Under the pieces are notes generated by a model. It was given only the letters and a program-made list of their open reading frames with translations, did not search any database and was not told where the DNA came from. A stretch of 64,000 nucleotides of DNA, from the NCBI RefSeq assembly GCF_013408985.1, contig NZ_JACBZT010000001.1:3348001-3412000 (forward strand). Reading direction: 5' to 3'. Position numbers and translations under genes: made by a program. Shown here piece after piece: positions 57,257 to 64,000 of the stretch (positions are counted from its first letter, which is position 1; the number at the start of each line of letters is the position of its first letter). Origin of the DNA: Petropleomorpha daqingensis. GTDB taxonomy: Bacteria > Actinomycetota > Actinomycetes > Mycobacteriales > Geodermatophilaceae.

Positions 57257-60094
57257 GTGGCGAACCAGAACGACGACAACGACACCACCGGAGCAACCCC
57301 GGAGGCCACCCCGGAGACACCGGTCGCCGCGGAGCAGCCGACCGAGGTCGAGGAGACCCCGGTCGAGGAGCCCGAGGCCGAGGGACCGGAGGCCGAGGAA
57401 CCGGAGGCCGAAGCGCCCGCCGCGGTGGCCGAACCCGAGGACGAACCCGAGCACGAGCCGCTGTCGCGGTTCGGCGCGCAGTTCAGCTCTCCCGAGCCGA
57501 CCGCCGTGGTCGCCCGGCCGCGCCGGCGGGCCACCCGCCCGGCGGCCGCGGCCGACCCCGACGAGGTGCCCGCGGTGACCCCGCCGGCGCCGGCGATCCC
57601 CGCCTTCGTCAGCTTCGTGGCCCCGGCGCCCGAGGCCGCCCCGGCCCCGCGCCGGCGCAGCCGCCGTCCGGCCGAGAGCCCGGACGACGAGGCCGGCGAG
57701 GGCCCGGTCGACGAGCGGCACGAGGAGGCGGCGCCGACCCGCTCGCGCCGCAGCCGCTCGCGCCGTCGTCCCGACACCGAGGACGTCGAGGTCGCGGCGA
57801 ACGAGGACGAGGACGTCGAGGACCTCGAGGAGGCCGCCGAGGACTCCGACGAAGAGGACCGCGACGAGACGGCCAGCACCGGCAGCCGGCGCCGCCGCCG
57901 TGGTCGCCGTGGCCGCGGCCGGGGGCGCAGCGCCGAGGACTCCGACGAGGACGGCGACACCGACAGCGACACCGACGGCGCCCGCGACGAGCAGGCCGAC
58001 GAGGACACCGAGGACGCCGAGGGCGACACCGACGAGGACTCCGACGGCGAGGAGGCCGAGACCGGCTCCAGCACCCGTCGCCGCCGCCGGCGCCGTCGCC
58101 GCGGCAGCAGCAGCGAGGGCGGCGAGACCGGCGACGAAGAGCGTCCCGAGCGGGCCGGCCGCGACGGGCGGCTGACCAGCGACGACGACGTCCGCGGCGT
58201 CACCGGCTCCACGCGGCTCGAGGCCAAGCGCCAGCGCCGCCGCGACGGTCGCGACAGCGGCCGCCGCCGCGCGCCGATCCTCACCGAGGCCGAGTTCCTC
58301 GCCCGCCGCGAGGCCGTCGACCGCAAGATGGTCATCCGCCAGCGCGGCGAGCGCACCCAGATCGCCGTCCTCGAGGACGACATCCTCGTCGAGCACTACG
58401 TGACCCAGGCGCAGGCGACGTCCTTCGCCGGCAACGTCTACCTCGGCCGCGTGCAGAACGTGCTGCCCAGCATGGAGGCCGCGTTCGTCGACATCGGCAA
58501 GGGCCGCAACGCCGTCCTGTACGCCGGTGAGGTCAACTGGGACGCCGCGGGCCTGTCGGGCAAGCAGCGCTCCATCGAGCAGGCGCTCAAGTCCGGCGAC
58601 AAGGTGCTGGTGCAGGTCACCAAGGACCCGATCGGCCACAAGGGTGCCCGGCTGACCCAGCAGATCAACCTGCCCGGCCGGTTCCTGGTCTACGTGCCCG
58701 GCGGCTCGATGACCGGCATCAGCCGCAAGCTGCCCGACACCGAGCGCACCCGGCTCAAGGACATCCTCAAGAAGATCGTCCCCGAGGACGCCGGCGTGAT
58801 CATCCGGACCGCCGCGGAGGGCGCCTCGGAGGAGGAGCTCACCCGCGACGTCAACCGGCTGAAGGCGCAGTGGGAGGTCATCCAGACCAAGTCCCAGTCG
58901 GCGACCAACGCCCCGACGCTGCTCTACGGCGAGCCGGACCTCGCGATCCGGGTCATCCGCGACGTCTTCAACGAGGACTTCAAGGAGCTCGTCGTCCAGG
59001 GCGACGACGCCTGGGACACCGTCGAGGCCTACGTCGCGCACGTCTCCCCGGAGTTGGTCGGCCGGCTCAACCGGTACACCGGCGAGGGCGACGTCTTCCA
59101 CGACCTGCGCATCGACGAGCAGCTGGCCAAGGCGCTGGACCGCAAGGTCTGGCTGCCCTCGGGCGGCTCGCTGGTCATCGACCGCACCGAGGCGATGACC
59201 GTCGTGGACGTCAACACCGGCAAGTTCGTCGGCTCCGGCGGCAACCTGGAGCAGACCGTCACGCGCAACAACATGGAGGCGGCCGAGGAGATCGTCCGCC
59301 AGCTCCGGCTGCGCGACATCGGCGGGATCATCGTCATCGACTTCATCGACATGGTCCTGGAGAGCAACCGCGACCTCGTGCTGCGGCGGCTCACCGAGTG
59401 CCTGGGCCGCGACCGCACCAAGCACCAGGTCGCCGAGGTCACCTCGCTGGGCCTGGTGCAGATGACCCGCAAGCGGGTCGGCCAGGGCCTGCTCGAGGTC
59501 TTCTCCGAGCCGTGCGAGCACTGCCGCGGCCGGGGCGTCCTCGTGCACATGGAGCCGGTGGACGAGAAGCGCCGCGGCGGCGGCGGTGGCGGCGGGAACG
59601 GCAGCGGCGGCAACGGCCGGCGCGACTCCGGCCGTGACTCCGGCCGTGACTCCGGCCGCGGCGAGAAGCCGCAGGCCAAGGAGACCGCCGAGGCCGAGGA
59701 CACCACCGCCGAGCCCGGCCCGTCGGCCGACGAGGACGGCGAGGTCACCCGCTCGAGCGGCGGGCGGCGCAACCGCGGCCGCCGTGGCCGCGGTCAGGCG
59801 GGGGAGGAGCGCGCCGCGGAGGACGCCGCCGTCCTCACCGAGGTGCGCGAGGAGGAGTCGCCGGTCGAGATCGGCGCCTCTGCTGCTGAGGAATCGGCTC
59901 CCGCCACGGAGGAGCCGCCGGCCGGTGACGAGGCGATCGCCGCCGTCGAGACCGTGGGGGTCACCGACGAGGCGGTCGTCGAGCAGGCCCAGAGCGCCCC
60001 GCCGGTGGACGCCGACGAGCCCGAGGTGACCTCGGTCCCACGGCCGCGCCGGCGCCGGGCGGCCAGTCGCCCGGCCGGACCGCCCACCAACTGA
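57257..60094 (+). CDS. rne: ribonuclease E/G
   Basis: 945 aa, GTG with GGAGG upstream. The first ~345 residues are acidic and Arg-rich low-complexity (Glu/Ala and SRRRRRGRRGRGRG), a hallmark of actinobacterial RNase E. The S1 domain follows (TSFAGNVYLGRVQNVLPSMEAAFVDIGKGRNAVLYAGEVN, ~390-420), then the catalytic region with DVNTGKF (~651) and IVIDFIDM (~692), whose Asp residues bind Mg. The Zn-link CEHCRGRG is at ~753. The C-terminal tail (~760-945) is again disordered, Gly-rich and basic. It processes rRNA and mRNA. Confidence 0.96.
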   Translation: MANQNDDNDTTGATPEATPETPVAAEQPTEVEETPVEEPEAEGPEAEEPEAEAPAAVAEPEDEPEHEPLSRFGAQFSSPEPTAVVARPRRRATRPAAAADPDEVPAVTPPAPAIPAFVSFVAPAPEAAPAPRRRSRRPAESPDDEAGEGPVDERHEEAAPTRSRRSRSRRRPDTEDVEVAANEDEDVEDLEEAAEDSDEEDRDETASTGSRRRRRGRRGRGRGRSAEDSDEDGDTDSDTDGARDEQADEDTEDAEGDTDEDSDGEEAETGSSTRRRRRRRRRGSSSEGGETGDEERPERAGRDGRLTSDDDVRGVTGSTRLEAKRQRRRDGRDSGRRRAPILTEAEFLARREAVDRKMVIRQRGERTQIAVLEDDILVEHYVTQAQATSFAGNVYLGRVQNVLPSMEAAFVDIGKGRNAVLYAGEVNWDAAGLSGKQRSIEQALKSGDKVLVQVTKDPIGHKGARLTQQINLPGRFLVYVPGGSMTGISRKLPDTERTRLKDILKKIVPEDAGVIIRTAAEGASEEELTRDVNRLKAQWEVIQTKSQSATNAPTLLYGEPDLAIRVIRDVFNEDFKELVVQGDDAWDTVEAYVAHVSPELVGRLNRYTGEGDVFHDLRIDEQLAKALDRKVWLPSGGSLVIDRTEAMTVVDVNTGKFVGSGGNLEQTVTRNNMEAAEEIVRQLRLRDIGGIIVIDFIDMVLESNRDLVLRRLTECLGRDRTKHQVAEVTSLGLVQMTRKRVGQGLLEVFSEPCEHCRGRGVLVHMEPVDEKRRGGGGGGGNGSGGNGRRDSGRDSGRDSGRGEKPQAKETAEAEDTTAEPGPSADEDGEVTRSSGGRRNRGRRGRGQAGEERAAEDAAVLTEVREEESPVEIGASAAEESAPATEEPPAGDEAIAAVETVGVTDEAVVEQAQSAPPVDADEPEVTSVPRPRRRRAASRPAGPPTN

Positions 60095-60222
60095 TCGGGT
60101 ACGCTGGTCGGGTTGCAGGCCACCGGTCCCGGTCGGCCGTGCAGAAACCCGCCCAGCCCCGGTGAACGCCCCGAGGTGTGCGTGCGGGACGGAAAAGCGT
60201 TGCGAGGAACGAGGAGTCAGTG

Positions 60223-60534
60223 GTGTACGCAGTCGTGAAGGCCGGCGGCAGCCAGCACAAGGTGGCTGTCGGCGACCGGTTCACCGTGAACCGTCTCACC
60301 GGTGAGGCAGGCGACACCGTCACCCTCCCGGCGATCCTGCTGGTCGACGGGGACACCGTCACCAGCGATGCCGCGGCCCTGGCCAAGGTGACCGTGACCG
60401 GCGAGATCGTCGGCCACGGCAAGGGCCCGAAGATCCGCATCCACAAGTTCAAGAACAAGACCGGCTACCACAAGCGGCAGGGGCACCGTCAGCACCTGAC
60501 CGACGTCGTGGTCCGCGACATCACGAAGGGCTGA
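60223..60534 (+). CDS. rplU: ribosomal protein L21
   Basis: 103 aa. [25 protein letters not shown] and [23 protein letters not shown] are canonical bL21. GAGGAG at 60211-60216 gives 6-nt spacing to the GTG at 60223; the GTG at 60220 would be too close. First gene of the rplU-rpmA pair. Confidence 0.98.
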   Translation: MYAVVKAGGSQHKVAVGDRFTVNRLTGEAGDTVTLPAILLVDGDTVTSDAAALAKVTVTGEIVGHGKGPKIRIHKFKNKTGYHKRQGHRQHLTDVVVRDITKG

Positions 60535-60541
60535 CGCCGAC

Positions 60542-60799
60542 ATGGCACACAAGAAGGGCGCCTCGTCCTCCCGCAACGGCCGCGACTCCAACGCGCAGCG
60601 GCTCGGTGTGAAGCGCTTCGGCGGCCAGGTCGTCAAGGCCGGCGAGATCATCGTCCGCCAGCGCGGCACCCACTTCCACCCCGGTCTCGGCGTCGGCCGC
60701 GGCGGCGACGACACGCTGTTCGCCCTCGAGCCGGGCGCCGTGACCTTCGGCACCCGCCGGGGTCGCAAGACCGTGTCCATCACCGCGGTCGAGGTCTAG
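60542..60799 (+). CDS. rpmA: ribosomal protein L27
   Basis: 85 aa: [48 protein letters not shown] is the bL27 signature. The N-terminus lines the peptidyl-transferase centre. Starts 7 nt after rplU. Confidence 0.98.
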   Translation: MAHKKGASSSRNGRDSNAQRLGVKRFGGQVVKAGEIIVRQRGTHFHPGLGVGRGGDDTLFALEPGAVTFGTRRGRKTVSITAVEV

Positions 60800-60816
60800 A
60801 CACTTCGTTCGTCCTC

Positions 60817-60855
60817 AGCGGCACCCCGGCGTCGATTCGACGTCGGGGTGCCGCT
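60817..60855 (+). terminator. stem-loop between rpmA and obgE
   Basis: 18-bp arms AGCGGCACCCCGGCGTCG and CGACGTCGGGGTGCCGCT, one G-T pair, loop ATT. Very stable; probably ends rplU-rpmA transcripts or tunes expression into obgE. Confidence 0.9.
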
Positions 60856-60877
60856 GCTTGCAGGTAGGAGCACTCCC

Positions 60878-62335
60878 GTGGCCGCGTTCGTCGACCGGGT
60901 GACCGTGCACGTCACCGCCGGCAACGGTGGGCACGGGGTCGCCTCGGTCCACCGCGAGAAGTTCAAGCCGCTCGGCGGCCCGGACGGCGGCAACGGTGGG
61001 GACGGCGGCGACGTCGTCCTCGAGGTCGACCCGAGCGTGCACACGCTGCTCGACTTCCACCACCGCCCGCACCAGAAGGCCGGCAACGGCCGCCCCGGCG
61101 CCGGCAGCAACCGCAACGGCGCCCGTGGCGAGGAGCGCGTGCTGCGCGTGCCCGAGGGCACGGTCGTCCGGGTCGACGGCGAGGTCGTCGCCGACCTCAT
61201 GGGGGCCGGCACCCGCGTGGTGCTGGCCGCCGGCGGCAAGGGCGGCCTCGGCAACGCCGCGCTGGCCAACCCGCGCCGCAAGGCCCCCGGCTTCGCGCTG
61301 CTCGGCGAGCCGGGCGAGGCCGTCGACGCCGTGCTGGAGCTCAAGAGCATCGCCGATGTCGGGCTGGTCGGCTACCCGTCGGCGGGCAAGTCCTCGCTGG
61401 TCGCGGCGATGTCCGCCGCCCGGCCGAAGATCGCCGACTACCCGTTCACCACGCTCGTGCCGAACCTCGGCGTCGTCCGCGCCGGCGACACCACGTTCAC
61501 GATGGCCGACGTGCCGGGGCTCATCCCGGGCGCGTCGGCCGGCAAGGGGCTCGGCCTGGAGTTCCTGCGGCACGTCGAGCGGTGCGCGGTGCTCGTGCAC
61601 GTCGTCGACATGGCGACCATGGAGCCCGGCCGCGACCCCGAGACCGACATCGACGTGCTGACGCACGAGCTGCGGGAGTACGAGGGCGACGAGCTGGACC
61701 TGGTCGGCCGGCTGCGGTTCGCCGTCCTCAACAAGGTCGACGTGCCGGACGCCCGCGACCTGGTCGACCTCGTGCGCGCCACGCTCGAGGAGCGCGGCCT
61801 GCGGGTGTTCCCGATCAGCGCCGCCACCGGCGAGGGGCTGCCCGAGCTCGGCTACGCCCTGGCAGCGGCGGTCGAGGAGCACCGCGCCTCGCTGCCGGCG
61901 CCCGAGCCGGTGCGGATCACCCTCACCCCCCGGGCCGTCGACGACTCCGGGTTCACCGTCGAGCGCGACGACGAGGGCTTCGTCGTCCGCGGCGTCCGGC
62001 CGGAGCGGTGGGTGCGGCAGACCGACTTCACCAACGACGAGGCCGTCGGCTACCTCGCCGACCGGCTCAACCGGCTCGGCGTGGAGGACGCGCTGGCCAA
62101 GGCGGGTGCCGAGGAGGGCGACGAGGTCACCATCGGCGGGGTCACCTTCGACTTCGAGCCGACCCTGCCGGCCGGCACGCTCACGGCCGAGGAGAGCGCC
62201 GGGCTGGGCGGCCGCGGCACCGACAACCGGCTGGAGATCTCCGAGCGCGTGGGTGCGGCGGACCGGCTGGCCGCCAAGAAGGCCCGGCGGGTGCCCTACG
62301 AGCTCAGTGAAGAGTTCGAGGAGGCCGACGAGTGA
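60878..62335 (+). CDS. obgE: Obg/CgtA ribosome-assembly GTPase
   Basis: 485 aa from GTG 60878 (GGAG 7 nt upstream). The glycine-rich Obg fold is at 1-158 ([31 protein letters not shown]). The G domain has P-loop GYPSAGKSS (~165-173), DVPGLIPGA (G3), NKVD (G4), then a C-terminal OCT domain (~335-430, [31 protein letters not shown]). Involved in large-subunit maturation and stress control. The stop overlaps proB GTG by 4 nt. Confidence 0.97.
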   Translation: MAAFVDRVTVHVTAGNGGHGVASVHREKFKPLGGPDGGNGGDGGDVVLEVDPSVHTLLDFHHRPHQKAGNGRPGAGSNRNGARGEERVLRVPEGTVVRVDGEVVADLMGAGTRVVLAAGGKGGLGNAALANPRRKAPGFALLGEPGEAVDAVLELKSIADVGLVGYPSAGKSSLVAAMSAARPKIADYPFTTLVPNLGVVRAGDTTFTMADVPGLIPGASAGKGLGLEFLRHVERCAVLVHVVDMATMEPGRDPETDIDVLTHELREYEGDELDLVGRLRFAVLNKVDVPDARDLVDLVRATLEERGLRVFPISAATGEGLPELGYALAAAVEEHRASLPAPEPVRITLTPRAVDDSGFTVERDDEGFVVRGVRPERWVRQTDFTNDEAVGYLADRLNRLGVEDALAKAGAEEGDEVTIGGVTFDFEPTLPAGTLTAEESAGLGGRGTDNRLEISERVGAADRLAAKKARRVPYELSEEFEEADE

Positions 62336-63447
62336 GGCCGGAGTTCGCCGAGGCCCGTCGCGTCGTCGTCAAGGTGGGGTCCTCCTCGCTGACGACGGTG
62401 CCGGGCGGGCTGGACGTCGAGCGGCTGACCGCGCTGGTCGACGTCCTCAGCGGGCTGCGGGCCGCCGGGCGGGAGGTCGTGCTGGTCTCCTCGGGCGCGA
62501 TCGCGGCCGGGCTGGCGCCGCTGGGCATCGCCGGCCGCCCGCGGGACCTGGCCACCGCGCAGGCGGCGGCCAGCGTCGGGCAGCTGCGTCTGGTGCAGAC
62601 CTACGCCGACGCGTTCGCCCGCCACGGCGTGACCGTCGGGCAGGTGCTGCTCACCGCCGACGACCTCACCCGGCGCAGCCACTACCGCAACGCCGAGCGC
62701 ACCCTCGACCGGCTGCTGGCGCTGGGCACGCTGCCGATCGTCAACGAGAACGACACGGTGGCCACCGACGAGATCCGGTTCGGCGACAACGACCGGCTGG
62801 CCGCGCTGGTCGCGCACGTCGTCCGGGCCGACGCGCTGCTGCTGCTCTCCGACGTCGAGGGCGTCTACGACGGCGACCCGCGGACCGGGCCCGCGCAGCT
62901 GATCGAGACCGTGCGCGACCCCGCTGAGCTGGACGCGATCACGCTCGGCACGGCCCGCCGCAACGGCGTCGGCACCGGCGGGATGGCGACCAAGGTGGAG
63001 GCGGCGCTGATCGCCGCGCACGCCGGCGTGCCCGTCGTCGTCACCTCGGCCGCGCGGGCGGCCGCCGCGCTGGCCGGCGAACCGGTCGGCACCTGCTTCG
63101 CGGTGATGGCGCCGCGGCCGCGCGCGCGGCAGTTCTGGCTGCGCTTCGCCACCCGGCCGCGGGGTCGCCTGCTGCTCGACGCCGGTGCGGTGGCCGCCGT
63201 CCGCGAGCGCAACGCCTCGCTGCTGGCGGCCGGGATCACCGGGCTGGCGGGGGAGTTCCTCGCCGACGACCCGGTGGAGCTGGTCGGGCCGGACGGCGTC
63301 GTCGTCGCCCGCGGCCTGGTCGCCTACGACTCGCGCGAGCTGCCGGCGCTGCTCGGCCGCAAGAGCGGCGAGCTGGAGCCGGAGTTCCGGCGGGAGGTCG
63401 TGCACCGCGACGAGATGGTGCTGGTCCGGCGCCCGGACCTGGGCTGA
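62332..63447 (+). CDS. proB: glutamate 5-kinase
   Basis: 371 aa, GTG overlapping the obgE stop (GTGA). The amino-acid kinase domain starts [14 protein letters not shown] and includes [34 protein letters not shown] and [16 protein letters not shown] domain follows from ~280 ([45 protein letters not shown]). First step of proline synthesis, feedback-inhibited by proline in the family. Confidence 0.97.
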   Translation: MRPEFAEARRVVVKVGSSSLTTVPGGLDVERLTALVDVLSGLRAAGREVVLVSSGAIAAGLAPLGIAGRPRDLATAQAAASVGQLRLVQTYADAFARHGVTVGQVLLTADDLTRRSHYRNAERTLDRLLALGTLPIVNENDTVATDEIRFGDNDRLAALVAHVVRADALLLLSDVEGVYDGDPRTGPAQLIETVRDPAELDAITLGTARRNGVGTGGMATKVEAALIAAHAGVPVVVTSAARAAAALAGEPVGTCFAVMAPRPRARQFWLRFATRPRGRLLLDAGAVAAVRERNASLLAAGITGLAGEFLADDPVELVGPDGVVVARGLVAYDSRELPALLGRKSGELEPEFRREVVHRDEMVLVRRPDLG

Positions 63448-63460
63448 GAGACTGCTGGTC

Positions 63461-63943
63461 GTGACCGTCCGTCCCATTCGCGAGATCGGCGATCCGGTGC
63501 TGCGCACGCCCGCCGACGAGGTCAAGGCGTTCGACAAGGACCTCGCCGCGCTCGTGCGCGATCTCGAGGAGACCGTCGACCACCCCGGCCGCGCGGGGCT
63601 GGCCGGCCCGCAGATCGGCGTGGGCCTCCGGGTGTTCTCGTACAACATCGACGGCGTGATCGGGCACATGGTCAACCCGGTGATCACCGAGCGGTCGGAG
63701 GAGATCCAGGACGGCGACGAGGGCTGCCTGTCGGTGCCGGGCATCTGGGCGCCCACGGTGCGCGCGATGTGGTGCGCGGCAGAGGGCTTCGACGTCAACG
63801 GCAAGCCGCTGCGGCTGGAGGGGGAGGGGCTCATGGCCCGCTGCCTGCAGCACGAGGTCGACCACCTCGACGGCAAGGTCTTCCTCGACCGGCTGACCGG
63901 CGACGCGCGCAAGAACGCACTGCGAGCCCTGCGCAACCGCTGA
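63461..63943 (+). CDS. def: peptide deformylase
   Basis: 160 aa from GTG 63461. The three metal and active-site motifs are GLAGPQIG (46-53, usually G-x-G/A-x-A/G-x-Q), EGCLSVP (87-93, C89) and QHEVDHLDG (130-138, H131, E132, H135). It removes formyl from nascent Met. The GLAGPQIG variant with Gly instead of Ala is normal in actinobacteria. Confidence 0.95.
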   Translation: MTVRPIREIGDPVLRTPADEVKAFDKDLAALVRDLEETVDHPGRAGLAGPQIGVGLRVFSYNIDGVIGHMVNPVITERSEEIQDGDEGCLSVPGIWAPTVRAMWCAAEGFDVNGKPLRLEGEGLMARCLQHEVDHLDGKVFLDRLTGDARKNALRALRNR

Positions 63944-63980
63944 GTTCTGTCCCCGAACCGCGCCGCGTACCCTCGCGGAC

Positions 63981-64000
63981 GTGCCCGACGTCGCCGCCCT
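63981..64000 (+). CDS. possible start of next gene (cut by window)
   Basis: GTG at 63981 opens a frame VPDVAA that runs off the window; TACCCT (63968-63973) could be its -10. Too short to identify. Confidence 0.3.

Noticed and set aside
57011-59548. 845-codon frame antisense to rne, including a hydrophobic stretch
   Set aside because: The hydrophobic part is the reverse reading of the Glu/Asp-rich low-complexity rne N-terminus; not a membrane protein gene.
60095-60222. Possible regulatory leader RNA before rplU
   Set aside because: No conserved L21-leader structure could be recognised by eye; only a TACGCT box near 60101 is seen.

Overview
The window is a chromosomal segment of a high-GC actinobacterium. 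The order tig-clpP1-clpP2-clpX, then valS, folC-DUF4233, ndk, the TIGR03960/TIGR03936 pair, rne-rplU-rpmA-obgE-proB and def is an actinobacterial housekeeping arrangement. Frequent GTG starts, 4-bp GTGA overlaps and very strong G/C third-position bias fit the same group. Gene content resembles Geodermatophilaceae (Blastococcus/Geodermatophilus type), but there is no rRNA in the window, so the family assignment is an inference. Two tRNAs are present (Gly-TCC and Pro-TGG). I saw no CRISPR array, insertion sequence, integrase or origin.

Region 1 (1-6.45 kb) looks like the end of an acquired island abutting the 3' end of tRNA-Gly(TCC). It holds the distal part of a large STAND-like protein with six TTA codons, a TIR-domain effector, a one-TM orphan protein, non-coding DNA with a duplicated 19-bp motif, and a HAD phosphatase.

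Region 2 (6.6-21.9 kb) is a copper/efflux/redox block. It has a CopA ATPase with an unusual extracytoplasmic C-terminal extension, two CopZ chaperones each followed by a related tiny ORF, and two paralogous small membrane proteins. It also has two DHA2-type MFS pumps (one frameshifted), a frameshifted membrane alpha/beta-hydrolase, a PadR regulator, a LAL-type LuxR regulator and a flavin monooxygenase. A 19-bp motif (consensus CCGGGGAAATCGCCAGGTT) occurs five times, always in the same orientation relative to the gene behind it. It precedes copA, copZ1, copZ2, the MFS2/luxR divergent region and the monooxygenase operon, which suggests one regulon probably run by the LuxR protein.

Region 3 (22-33.4 kb) is accessory. 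A PQQ-propeller lipoprotein sits between near-identical giant palindromes (62 and 42 bp). It is followed by a BTAD/AAA regulator divergent from a GT1 glycosyltransferase, small membrane and zinc proteins, an amidase, and a second monooxygenase/LuxR pair.

Region 4 (33.4-64 kb) is the housekeeping core: trigger factor and ClpP1P2X proteostasis, ValRS, folate, nucleotide and ribosome functions, RNase E/G, Obg GTPase, proline synthesis and deformylase. Accessory insertions include an esterase-MprF-SGNH operon, an ABC-2 exporter and a DUF3048 lipoprotein. A short leaderless operon encodes a 73-aa HTH protein and a 181-aa Clp-N protein, and resembles mycobacterial ClpC2 split into two genes.
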